Positions 51,494-59,204 of a DNA stretch of 64,000 nucleotides are shown one piece after another. The stretch is from an uncultured Lachnospiraceae bacterium (GTDB lineage Bacteria; Bacillota; Clostridia; Lachnospirales; Lachnospiraceae). How positions within the stretch are numbered: the first letter of the stretch is position 1; every line of letters starts with the position of its first letter. The translations under genes were made by a program, and so were the position numbers. The notes below the pieces were generated by a model. It had not been told where the DNA came from. It searched no databases and was given only the letters and a program-made list of their open reading frames with translations. The stretch lies in the NCBI GenBank assembly GCA_902779445.1, contig CACZBM010000004.1, positions 1-64,000 on the forward strand, given 5' to 3'.

Positions 51494-53251
51494 TCAGAAC
51501 TCGACCCCTATACTCCACGCTGCACTGGCATTCTGAAGCATGGCCATCCTGTGGAATATTCCGTTCTCGTTTTTGAAGAGGTCTCCCGGCTTTCCTTCCT
51601 CTGCCACATGACCGTCTGCGAGGACCACGATCTTGTCTGCCGCTTCTACAGTACGCATGCGATGTGCGATAACGAGTACGGTTTTTCCGACCAGCAGGCG
51701 CGAAAGCGCTTCCTGAACCTTTGTCTCATTTTCAACATCAAGAGAAGCGGTAGCTTCATCGAGAAGAACGATCGGCGCATTTTTAAGCAACGCTCTCGCA
51801 ATGGAAATACGCTGTCTCTCGCCTCCGGAAAGCTTTGCTCCGTTTTCGCCGATGGGTGTATCGTATCCCTGGGGCAGCTTATGTACGAATTCTTCACAAT
51901 TGGCTGCTCTTGCTGCTTTCATCACTTCTTCATCGGTAGCATCACGCTTTCCTAAACGGATATTCTCCATGACGGTATCGTCAAAAAGCACCACATCCTG
52001 GAATACCATGGAATAATCTTTTAAGAGCACTTCCGGATCCACGGAATCTATATCTACTCCTCCGACCTTTATACTGCCCTTCTGAATGTCCCATAGCCTT
52101 GCACAGAGCCGCGCGCAGGTACTCTTTCCTGATCCGGAAGGTCCCACAAGTGCCGTAACTTCTCCTTCCTTCGCGGTAAAGCTGACTCCCTGCAGAACTT
52201 CTTCATTGTCATAGGCAAATCCCACATTTTCAAATTCAATGGTATGCCCCTCCGGTCTGAAGGTTTCAGTACCCTCTGCGGTCTCAGCATCTTTAATCTC
52301 CATAAGACGGTTTGCCGATACCTGTGACATGAACATCTCCGCTATCAGCGCAAGTGCCTGGTCAAAGGGTGCATATATCCTGGTTATCACTAAAAGGAAC
52401 ATGAATAAAATCATGAAATCGATCTGTCCCGAAAGGATCAGGGATGTTCCCGTAAGAATGGTCGTAGCTACGCCAAGGCGCATGATAACGCTGGCTGCGT
52501 TCACAAATATACCGCAGGATAATTCTCCGGCAAGCATGGTCTTTTCGTGGTAGTCGATCTTTTTATTAAGTTCGTCAAGGAAGTTCTCTTCCTGATTCGT
52601 GGCTCTGATCTCCCTGATATTATCAATGGTCTCCTGGATCCCGTCAGCCACCCGGATCCCTGCTTCCTTGGTGATCTCTGACTTACGTTTGGATAGCTTT
52701 CTGCTGCCAAAAAGCAGAATGAATGCTACCGGCACTCCCCACAGGCATGCGATGGCCATCCTCCAGTCCATGATCAATAGGCTGACAGCGATGATTGCTG
52801 TTGAAATATAAGAACCATAAAGATATCCGAGGCAGTGGGACCACACATGCTCCAACCGGTTCACATCTCCCATTATGGTTTCCGTCAGATCAGCAAGATC
52901 CCGTTTCCCGAAGTATCCGAGAGGCAGTTTCCTCATACGCTCAGCAAGGCTGATCCGCACATCTTTTACCTCTCCGTATACCAGACCGTATGTTGCCCTG
53001 TACTGCTGGATGTGTGTCAGAAGTGACAGTATCACAAATACTACCGTCATCAAAAGGAATAACGGAATCCTGGGGAGTACCGCCCCACCTGTCAGGGTTT
53101 TCATAAATTCTCCCATCATGATGTAGAGGATCCCCATTCCTCCCATCACCACAAGATTTACTATCACAGTCCAGATCGTAGCCTGTTTGGTATTCCTGAT
53201 ACCCTGATCTGTAAGGGCATATTTTCTTTTAAAATCTTCACCGAACATCAT
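51494..53251 (-). CDS. ABC exporter half-transporter (second subunit of a heterodimer)
   Basis: 585 residues from ATG 53251. Six membrane helices (about 10-310) are followed by a nucleotide-binding domain: Walker A GPSGSGKST, signature [15 protein letters not shown], Walker B IVLLDEATASLD, H-loop VLVIAHRMRT. It overlaps the first half-transporter by 4 nt. The partner has a diverged D-loop, so one ATP site may be degenerate. Pairs of this kind include siderophore transporters (IrtAB, YbtPQ) and drug exporters; the substrate cannot be decided. Confidence 0.9.
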   Translation of the reverse strand: MMFGEDFKRKYALTDQGIRNTKQATIWTVIVNLVVMGGMGILYIMMGEFMKTLTGGAVLPRIPLFLLMTVVFVILSLLTHIQQYRATYGLVYGEVKDVRISLAERMRKLPLGYFGKRDLADLTETIMGDVNRLEHVWSHCLGYLYGSYISTAIIAVSLLIMDWRMAIACLWGVPVAFILLFGSRKLSKRKSEITKEAGIRVADGIQETIDNIREIRATNQEENFLDELNKKIDYHEKTMLAGELSCGIFVNAASVIMRLGVATTILTGTSLILSGQIDFMILFMFLLVITRIYAPFDQALALIAEMFMSQVSANRLMEIKDAETAEGTETFRPEGHTIEFENVGFAYDNEEVLQGVSFTAKEGEVTALVGPSGSGKSTCARLCARLWDIQKGSIKVGGVDIDSVDPEVLLKDYSMVFQDVVLFDDTVMENIRLGKRDATDEEVMKAARAANCEEFVHKLPQGYDTPIGENGAKLSGGERQRISIARALLKNAPIVLLDEATASLDVENETKVQEALSRLLVGKTVLVIAHRMRTVEAADKIVVLADGHVAEEGKPGDLFKNENGIFHRMAMLQNASAAWSIGVEF

Positions 53252-55047
53252 GCCACCTCCCCTGCGGAAATACGCCATTTAACAGCTTTGTTATAATCAT
53301 CCCACATGCGGGAATACATTCCTTTAGCTTTTATGAGTTCATCATGGGTGCCCTCTTCGACAGCGTGGCCGTTTTCCAGCACTATTATCTTGTCCGCGCC
53401 AACCACTGTAGACAGACGGTGGGCTATCATTATGACTGTGCGCCCTTTTGTAAGCTCTGCAAATGCTTTCTGTATCAGTGCTTCGTTTTCCGGATCCGCA
53501 AAAGCTGTTGCTTCATCAAGCACTACTATAGGCGCGTCTTTTAAGATCGCTCTTGCCAGAGCTATTCTCTGCTGTTCGCCTCCCGAGAGATATGTTCCTT
53601 CGGTTCCGATAACCGTATCCACTCCCTTCGGAAGCTTCCTTATGATATCGTCACATTGTGCTGCACTAAGTGCCTTCAACACCTCTCTCCTGGTGGCCTC
53701 CGGCCTTGCGGAACGGACATTTTCGAGGATACTTGCCTTAAAGAGCCTGTTATTCTGGAACACAAACGCTATCCTGTCCATAAGGTCGTGGGGGTCCGTA
53801 AAGCGCACATCCACACCACCAACCTTAACTGTTCCGCTGCTCACATCCCAGAATCTCGGGATCAGGCTGGCTGCGGTCGTTTTACCTCCTCCGGAAGGCC
53901 CTACAAGAGCCACTGTCTGGCCGGGTTCCACCATGAAGGATACATGGTCGATAGCCGGAAGATCAGCTCCGTCATATGTAAAGCTCACATCTTCAAACTC
54001 CACGCTGTTATCCCGGGGGAGAATGGGATGATCGGTAATATCCAGCACCGGCGCATCCATCACCTGGGATATTCTCTTAAGCGCAGTACTTGCCAGCATC
54101 ATGCCGCTTGCGGCAAACATTATCCGTGCAAGAGCCGTGGAAATAATGGCTGAGAATACCGCATAGAATGCAAAGTTTGTTACGAATCCTGCAAAATTAC
54201 CGGCAGCCAAAGATCCGGGCGCAAGAAACAGCGTCGCAGGAATAAGGAATATAAAGGCTCCCTCGGTAAAGGTAAGGTTAACGGACTGCGGAACCCTGCA
54301 CACACCGTCAGTATAGCTTTCCGCTTTCTCGCTGTAGTCTTCGATAGCTTCCTTAAATGCCTTAAACGAATACACCGTCTGCTGGAAAACTTTAACTACG
54401 GGAATACCCCGGACATACTCGGTTCCGGCTTTGCTTATCCCGTCCTGTGCTGCCTGATATTCCTGCATGATCTTTGCGTTTTTTCCGCCCATCATCGTAA
54501 ACATGGCAATAATAGAGATGACCGCAGCCATTAGGCAGGCAGCTCCCATCCTCCAGTCAAAGGCAAACATTATTATTATCATGGAGACAAACATTGTGAT
54601 GCTTCCGACTATATCTGCGAGATTATGTGCAAGAAGTGTTTCTGTTTCGGAAGCAGCTCCGTCGAGACGGTTTCTGAGTAAACCCGAAGCATTGGAATCA
54701 AAGAATCCGAGAGGTGTTTTCATGAGATGTGCCATACCCTTTTTACGGATATTAGATGCAGTCCTGAAGGCTGCTAGATGTGTGCACATCAATGCTGCAA
54801 AGTAAACGATGATCCCTGCAACAGAGAATCCAAATGCCATCCATCCGTATCTCCCGATGTCTGCAGCTTCTGTCCAGTTCGGGGCTACGTTTATAAGATC
54901 TCTCGCCACGAGCCAGATACAGATATATGGCCCCATTCCGAGGATCATGGCTATTCCCGAAAGAACAAGTCCCAGAAAAGTCAGACCTTTGTAACTGCCT
55001 GCGTAATCCAGAAGCACAGCCAGATCACTTTTCTTTTTTTCTTTCAT
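53248..55047 (-). CDS. ABC exporter half-transporter (first subunit)
   Basis: 599 residues. Six-helix membrane domain (about 20-320), Walker A GPSGGGKTT, signature [17 protein letters not shown], Walker B IVVLDEATAFADPENE, H-loop VIMIAHRLST. The ATAFADPENE D-loop differs from the usual ATSALD and recurs in YbtP/IrtA-like subunits. The promoter holds one palindrome in its spacer and another just before the Shine-Dalgarno, so tight repression is likely. Confidence 0.9.
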   Translation of the reverse strand: MKEKKKSDLAVLLDYAGSYKGLTFLGLVLSGIAMILGMGPYICIWLVARDLINVAPNWTEAADIGRYGWMAFGFSVAGIIVYFAALMCTHLAAFRTASNIRKKGMAHLMKTPLGFFDSNASGLLRNRLDGAASETETLLAHNLADIVGSITMFVSMIIIMFAFDWRMGAACLMAAVISIIAMFTMMGGKNAKIMQEYQAAQDGISKAGTEYVRGIPVVKVFQQTVYSFKAFKEAIEDYSEKAESYTDGVCRVPQSVNLTFTEGAFIFLIPATLFLAPGSLAAGNFAGFVTNFAFYAVFSAIISTALARIMFAASGMMLASTALKRISQVMDAPVLDITDHPILPRDNSVEFEDVSFTYDGADLPAIDHVSFMVEPGQTVALVGPSGGGKTTAASLIPRFWDVSSGTVKVGGVDVRFTDPHDLMDRIAFVFQNNRLFKASILENVRSARPEATRREVLKALSAAQCDDIIRKLPKGVDTVIGTEGTYLSGGEQQRIALARAILKDAPIVVLDEATAFADPENEALIQKAFAELTKGRTVIMIAHRLSTVVGADKIIVLENGHAVEEGTHDELIKAKGMYSRMWDDYNKAVKWRISAGEVA

Positions 55048-55065
55048 AAGTACTCCTCCTTCTGT

Positions 55066-55083
55066 GGTTAGCTTTTGCTAACC
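55066..55083. promoter_or_regulatory. 7-4-7 palindrome, copy 3 (leader of the ABC exporter pair)
   Basis: GGTTAGC-TTTT-GCTAACC, perfect arms, 19-36 nt upstream of the ATG at 55047. Confidence 0.8.
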
Positions 55084-55136
55084 TTATAACAAAAAAACCA
55101 GCGCTTTTCCACGCGCATAATAGTCCTACGAGAAGG

Positions 55137-55165
55137 AGTATAATTAGCCTGCGCTAATTTGTCAA
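55137..55165 (-). promoter_or_regulatory. Promoter of the ABC exporter pair with a palindrome filling its spacer
   Basis: The minus strand reads TTGACA (55160-55165), 17 nt, TATACT (55137-55142). The larC stop codon lies within the -35 hexamer. Confidence 0.85.
55142..55159. promoter_or_regulatory. 7-4-7 palindrome, copy 4 (operator in the ABC exporter promoter)
   Basis: AATTAGC-CTGC-GCTAATT, perfect arms, exactly between the -35 and -10 boxes. It shares the core TTAGC-N4-GCTAA with copies 1-3. Confidence 0.8.
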
Positions 55166-55373
55166 GAGTCAAGGGGAGTCATTGGGACGGTTCTCAGTGA
55201 CTTCCCCTGCTCTTTTGCAATCCTTGATATATCTTCATACTCATATTTTTCCCGGGTGATGCCGTAGCCTGATGATTTTTTCACCCTGACATCCCCGTAG
55301 GGAGTCGTTACGGTCTCTGTTTCTCTTTTCAGCACATACCTGTCATGCACTGTCTTTCTTATTCCAATGGTGG
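55162..55373. other. 3' end of larC read through repeat family C, copy 4 (repeat itself about 55162-55203)
   Basis: The repeat (GTCAAGAGTCAAGGGGAGTCATTGGGACGGTTCTCAGTGACT in two halves) encodes the last residues of larC, RTVPMTPLDS, and its stop. The rest of the interval is ordinary larC coding sequence, given for context. Confidence 0.55.
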
Positions 55374-56373
55374 TAGTAAGCTTAAAAATAAGGGCAGCAA
55401 ATCTCTCTCCGTCTTCTTCTCTGCATAAAACACTAAAGAGGGTGCCGGGGCGTCCTTTCTTCATCACTATGGAAGATGTGTAAACATCAAGGGCTCCTTC
55501 TGTCATCAGTCCTTCCATGGCAAAGGCGATATCCTCTGCCGTCATATCATCTATATTGCATGAAAGCTCCAAAATTCTGTCTTTCAGATCTCCGGAAGAT
55601 CCTTCTTCATTCCCTGTTTCTCCTGTAAAAATCCTGACACAGTTAGCCCTTTCAAAGTCCTTATTTCCCATACCGTATCCGATAGCTTTGGTTTTCATAA
55701 CAGGCATATTCCCAAATGACTTAACGTAGTATTTTAGAAGAGCGGCTCCCGTGGGAGTCGTCAGTTCACCCTGTATTCCGTCATTATATGAAGGTATCTC
55801 TTTTAATAATTCCGCCGTAGCCGGAGCAGGTACAGGGAGAACCCCGTGAGCACAGTGCACTGTTCCGCTTCCTGTATTTACCGGACTTGCAGATATTCTG
55901 CCGGGAGACAGTCTGTCCATCAGATAGCAGACCGCTGTAATATCCGCTACAGCGTCCATGTTTCCCACTTCATGGAAATGTATTTCCTGAACCGGCACAC
56001 CATGAACTTTTGATTCCGCCTCAGCTAGAAGACTATATACAGATAGTACATCTTTCTTTACTTTTTCGGAAATATCAAGGATACTCACGATATCTTCTAT
56101 GCGGTGCATGCTGTTATGTCCGTGAGATCCGTGTTTCTCATCATCATGGTCATGAAACTCATGACCTTCTCTTTCCCCATTGATAAAGACATCCATCTTT
56201 GCTCCGGAAATACCGCATTTTGAAACCCCGGTAAGCCTGTATTCAACACCGGGTATCTTCAGCATATTCAGTTCCTTAACGATCTCTTCTTTCTCCGGGA
56301 AAAGATCCAGAAGTGCGGCAGTCAGCATATCCCCTGCTGCGCCCATTGAGCAGTCTATAAAAATAGTCTTCAT
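55162..56373 (-). CDS. larC: LarC, nickel-pincer cofactor biosynthesis protein
   Basis: 403 residues as one uninterrupted frame. LarC inserts nickel into the pyridinium bis-thiocarboxylate nucleotide, using CTP, to form the cofactor of lactate racemase and related racemases/epimerases. Marks: FIDCSMGAAGDMLTAAL at the start, a His/Asp-rich segment (HEFHDHDDEKHGSHGHN), EIHFHEVGNMDAVADI, GELTTPTGAALL and ELSCNIDDMTAEDIA. In Lactiplantibacillus the gene is split by programmed frameshifting; here it is not. larA, larB and larE are absent from the window. Overlaps the S-component gene by 4 nt. The C-terminal end comes from repeat C. Confidence 0.93.
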   Translation of the reverse strand: MKTIFIDCSMGAAGDMLTAALLDLFPEKEEIVKELNMLKIPGVEYRLTGVSKCGISGAKMDVFINGEREGHEFHDHDDEKHGSHGHNSMHRIEDIVSILDISEKVKKDVLSVYSLLAEAESKVHGVPVQEIHFHEVGNMDAVADITAVCYLMDRLSPGRISASPVNTGSGTVHCAHGVLPVPAPATAELLKEIPSYNDGIQGELTTPTGAALLKYYVKSFGNMPVMKTKAIGYGMGNKDFERANCVRIFTGETGNEEGSSGDLKDRILELSCNIDDMTAEDIAFAMEGLMTEGALDVYTSSIVMKKGRPGTLFSVLCREEDGERFAALIFKLTTTIGIRKTVHDRYVLKRETETVTTPYGDVRVKKSSGYGITREKYEYEDISRIAKEQGKSLRTVPMTPLDS

Positions 56374-56900
56374 ATGAGTTTAGCCCTTTCAAGCGCCATC
56401 ACAATAACCGGAATTATAATAAGCTGAAGTATGATACCGGGAACAGCATTGGTGATACCTCCTGCAATAAACATCGCAAAAGTAAAATCATTCTGTGTGA
56501 CTCCGGAGATCAGGAATCTCACAATACCCCACACTATACGCCCGCAAATCATACAGATGATCAGGTTTACATAAATATATAATAACTTCTTTGGAAATAT
56601 CCTGTAGAGAATACCTGAAAGAACTCCATAGGTCGCAAGTTCAAAAGCCATGGATATACCTCCGGGAACGAGAACCGGCATTCCGAATACGGCTCCCCGT
56701 ATAAGAGGTGCAATAAATCCAACAATAAATCCCCAGAAACCGCCGCACATAAATCCGCATAGATATACCGGGATATGCATAGGTGACAGCATCTTCCCGA
56801 TCTCCGGGATATTACCGATAAGAAGCGGAAGCACCATGCAGAGTGCAAGACACACAGCTGCATAGACAATCTTGCGCACGTTATTTGTTTTATTCTCCAT
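56370..56900 (-). CDS. ECF transporter S component next to larC
   Basis: 176 residues, six helices. KMLSPMHIPVYLCGFMCGGFWG and MAFELATYGVLSGILYRIFP are typical of a large S-component family (COG4684-like) that includes pantothenate-type members. Translational coupling to larC suggests a substrate related to the nickel-pincer cofactor, for example a nicotinate-type precursor; this is inference. Preceded by a terminator-like hairpin at 56925-56954. Confidence 0.82.
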   Translation of the reverse strand: MENKTNNVRKIVYAAVCLALCMVLPLLIGNIPEIGKMLSPMHIPVYLCGFMCGGFWGFIVGFIAPLIRGAVFGMPVLVPGGISMAFELATYGVLSGILYRIFPKKLLYIYVNLIICMICGRIVWGIVRFLISGVTQNDFTFAMFIAGGITNAVPGIILQLIIIPVIVMALERAKLI

Positions 56901-56924
56901 TAAATATTCTCTCCTTAATAAAAC

Positions 56925-56954
56925 GCCTGCAGATCCTATAAAGAACCTACAGGC
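56925..56954 (-). terminator. Terminator or attenuator before the S-component/larC unit
   Basis: An 8-bp stem GCCTGTAG / CTGCAGGC with a 14-nt loop, followed by GTTTTATT on the minus strand. It lies 25 nt after the stop at 56979 and 25 nt before the start at 56900. Confidence 0.6.
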
Positions 56955-56978
56955 ATATCATCACCATATAAACGCTTT

Positions 56979-57281
56979 TTATCTAAGCGCTCTGCGAACC
57001 GAACCCTTGGGATCTGTTATGAGAAGTCTTACGATCCAGATAACAAGTCCTAGTGCCACAACCGAAAGCCCGAGAAAAGCATCGTTGATCATATCTTCAA
57101 GAGCAGGTGTGAAGTAAGCATCCTTAAGCTCAGCATACTCAAAGAGTGCATCCACAAGCCACATTATCGAAGCTCCCCAGTAAAGGAAGCAGAGGATCCC
57201 AAGTCTCATGCTGTCATCTTTTCTGGTATACCATTTCATTGTTACAAAAACCGCAGCAAATACTGTAATAAGTAATGTCAT
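56979..57281 (-). CDS. Small membrane protein, function unknown
   Basis: 100 residues with three hydrophobic segments (about 2-16, 27-45, 67-88) and a basic C-terminus (DPKGSVRRALR). No family is recognised. It starts 15 nt after the stop of the membrane protein upstream, so the two probably work together. Confidence 0.6.
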   Translation of the reverse strand: MTLLITVFAAVFVTMKWYTRKDDSMRLGILCFLYWGASIMWLVDALFEYAELKDAYFTPALEDMINDAFLGLSVVALGLVIWIVRLLITDPKGSVRRALR

Positions 57282-57296
57282 TATTCTCTCTCCCTA

Positions 57297-57695
57297 TTAT
57301 CCTATTGTGTCATCTGCCGTTCTGTCACTGCGCTTTACAAGTGCATCTGCAGCTACACACATAACAACCCATACGAATGTGATAAGTACTGCCATACCGA
57401 CTCCGACAGTTGCCATCTCCTGAAGCATCTCCGCCGTATCGGAAGGATCATACATCGCTGTAAGAAACGGGAAATAAGGAACTACCTCGCCATGCCAGAT
57501 ATGCTCAAATGCAAGAAGGACCACTCCTCCCCAGAGCATATTGGAAAGCCACGTAAGCTTTCTGCTTAAAGGGATCCTTTTCACCGCGGTATTATCACTG
57601 TTCTCCTGTGCAGTCAAGATCTCCTTTTTCTCTTCTGCTTTTTTAACTGCTGTTACTACAACAGCTTCAGCTGCTGATACTATAAAACAAGCCAT
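57297..57695 (-). CDS. Membrane protein with N-terminal MACFIV motif, function unknown
   Basis: 132 residues from ATG 57695 (GGAGG 7 nt upstream). An N-terminal hydrophobic stretch MACFIVSAAEAVVVTAV precedes a charged segment. Two more helices follow (about 52-68 and 95-118). It pairs with the gene at 56979. Possibly a small two-subunit membrane complex; no function can be given. Confidence 0.6.
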   Translation of the reverse strand: MACFIVSAAEAVVVTAVKKAEEKKEILTAQENSDNTAVKRIPLSRKLTWLSNMLWGGVVLLAFEHIWHGEVVPYFPFLTAMYDPSDTAEMLQEMATVGVGMAVLITFVWVVMCVAADALVKRSDRTADDTIG

Positions 57696-57714
57696 AATAT
57701 TTCCTCCGTGTCCT

Positions 57715-57774
57715 GTCATTCTGAGGGCTTTAGCCCGAAGAATCTCTGAGATCCTTCGCTCTGCTCAGGATGAC
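57715..57774. repeat. Repeat family A, copy 7
   Basis: Full hairpin GTCATTCTGAGGGC...GCTCAGGATGAC, just upstream of the gene at 57297-57695. Confidence 0.85.
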
Positions 57775-57820
57775 ACACTGTATTTACTTCTTCGCTATTC
57801 TAACATAAGCTATGCGCGAT

Positions 57821-58141
57821 TTAAAGAAGGAAAGTAGGGAGAGGGGTATTCAGTCCGAAGTGATCATTAAGTCCCTCCCGTTTTGAAATAGCAGAAAGTA
57901 CCTGCTCATTTGTTCCGGCGATGACGCTCTTAGCAGCTACTGCCGGCTTTTTTGCAGCAGTCTTCTTAACTGCGCTCTTGGTTTTTACGGCCGTTTTCTT
58001 AACGGTCTTACTCTTAGCTTCAGTCACCTTCTTTACCTCCGTTTTCTTTTCTGCAGCCTTTTCAGCTTCCTTAACCTTTGCAGAAGCCTCATTTCCGCTG
58101 CTTGCGATAGCTCTTTTGATGCTGCTCTTTCCTATAGACAT
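57821..58141 (-). CDS. Lys/Ala-rich histone H1-like basic protein
   Basis: 106 residues. The N-terminus SIGKSSIKRAI is followed by a long AK-repeat tract (about 20-75, with KKTAVKTKSAVKKTAAKKP) like bacterial H1/Hc1 proteins. A distinct C-terminal segment (NEQVLSAISKREGLNDHFGLN) follows. It should bind DNA or another polyanion. It lies downstream of a ParA ATPase on the same strand, so it could be its partner or DNA-binding adaptor. Confidence 0.65.
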   Translation of the reverse strand: MSIGKSSIKRAIASSGNEASAKVKEAEKAAEKKTEVKKVTEAKSKTVKKTAVKTKSAVKKTAAKKPAVAAKSVIAGTNEQVLSAISKREGLNDHFGLNTPLPTFLL

Positions 58142-58159
58142 ATTTCCTCCTTATTATTT

Positions 58160-58218
58160 GCCTTCCCCCTCCGGGGGAAGGGGGACTATGCCGCTTGTCG
58201 GCATGGTGGATGAGGGCC
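58160..58218. repeat. Repeat family B, copy 6
   Basis: CCTTCCCCC/GGGGGAAGG hairpin, then ATGCCGC-TTGT-CGGCAT and GGATGAGGGC. Between parA and the H1-like gene. Confidence 0.8.
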
Positions 58219-58226
58219 TTCCCTTA

Positions 58227-59009
58227 TCACATGCTTTCAATTATTTCATCCGTCAGTGCCTCGTATTCTCCGGCACTTCTGGCGCTTTTCCTGTATGCCG
58301 TAACGGGTCTCGAATTATCCTGAGCCCATTCAATTGTGCTGTCTGTCCTTATGATACTTTCGAAAACCCGGATCTCATCAATACTGTTTAAGTAGTCCTT
58401 GGTATCCTTATAATAGTTCTTTCTGGTATTAACCTTTGTAAGGACTATTCCAAGGATATCAAGTCCCTTATTGGACTTTTTCTCCTGATTTATATAAGAG
58501 ACCATGTTCGCAAGCCCGAATAACCCCCAGGGAGATGCTTCCACCGGGATAATGACATGATCTGTAATATGCAGAATATTTTTCACCCAGAGTCCGAGAG
58601 TCGGTGGTACGTCTATAAGAATATAGTCATATTCGCCACGCTTAATAAGACTCTTAATACATCCGGATAAGATGTCTTTCTTTCCGTCCTTACCATACAG
58701 AAGTTCCTCAACCTCACTTAATCTTACGGATGACGGGATCACATCCAGTCCCTCTGCGAATGAGGGAACTATGATATCGGATATTTTTCTGTCTCCCGAC
58801 AACATGTGATAGATATTATCTTTGCTGCTGTCATGCTCCATGACAGATTCTTCGCTTAAAAACGACAGCGACAGATTCATCTGCATGTCACCGTCTATCA
58901 CGAGAACCTTACTGCCCCTCTCCATGAGACAGTAAGCTACATTTGAACAGGTAGTGGTCTTTCCGGATCCACCCTTATTATTTGTAAAGCTAATTACTTT
59001 TGTATTCAT
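58227..59009 (-). CDS. ParA/Soj-family ATPase
   Basis: 260 residues. Deviant Walker A NNKGGSGKTTTCSN with the signature Lys, Walker A' DGDMQMNLS and ILIDVPPTLG mark a ParA/MinD-type ATPase that positions DNA or large complexes by nucleoid gradients. No ParB or parS is seen next to it; the downstream gene is an H1-like basic protein. The promoter lies so close that the mRNA should be nearly leaderless, and no Shine-Dalgarno is visible. Confidence 0.9.
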   Translation of the reverse strand: MNTKVISFTNNKGGSGKTTTCSNVAYCLMERGSKVLVIDGDMQMNLSLSFLSEESVMEHDSSKDNIYHMLSGDRKISDIIVPSFAEGLDVIPSSVRLSEVEELLYGKDGKKDILSGCIKSLIKRGEYDYILIDVPPTLGLWVKNILHITDHVIIPVEASPWGLFGLANMVSYINQEKKSNKGLDILGIVLTKVNTRKNYYKDTKDYLNSIDEIRVFESIIRTDSTIEWAQDNSRPVTAYRKSARSAGEYEALTDEIIESM

Positions 59010-59017
59010 TGAGATTT

Positions 59018-59045
59018 AGTATAGCATTTAGTTTGTTTTAGTAAA
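59018..59045 (-). promoter_or_regulatory. Promoter of the ParA gene giving a near-leaderless mRNA
   Basis: The minus strand reads TTTACT (59040-59045), 16 nt, TATACT (59018-59023). Only 8 nt separate the -10 box from the ATG at 59009. Confidence 0.65.
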
Positions 59046-59078
59046 AGAGGGAACCGAAAGTACGGTCCCCTCTTTAGT
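59044..59078 (-). terminator. Terminator of the rhamnose ABC transporter operon
   Basis: AAAGAGGGGACCG / CGGTTCCCTCTTTT hairpin (one mismatch) read on the minus strand, ending in a T-run. It lies between the binding-protein gene and the ParA promoter and overlaps the latter's -35 box by 2 nt. Confidence 0.75.
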
Positions 59079-59087
59079 GTGGTTATT

Positions 59088-59191
59088 CCCTCATCAGTCA
59101 CCTTACGGTGACAGCTTCCCCCAGAGGGGGAAGCCTTCACAAGCCCTCTCCCTTTGGGAGAGGGTGTCGGCGTTAGCCGACGGGTGAGGGC
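59088..59191. repeat. Repeat family B, copy 7 (two elements head to head)
   Basis: One unit (CCCTCATCAGTCACC...GGGGGAAGCC) is followed at once by an oppositely oriented unit (GCCCTCTCCC...GGGTGAGGGC). It fills most of the gap downstream of the binding-protein gene. Confidence 0.8.
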
Positions 59192-59204
59192 TCACCTATA
59201 ATTT

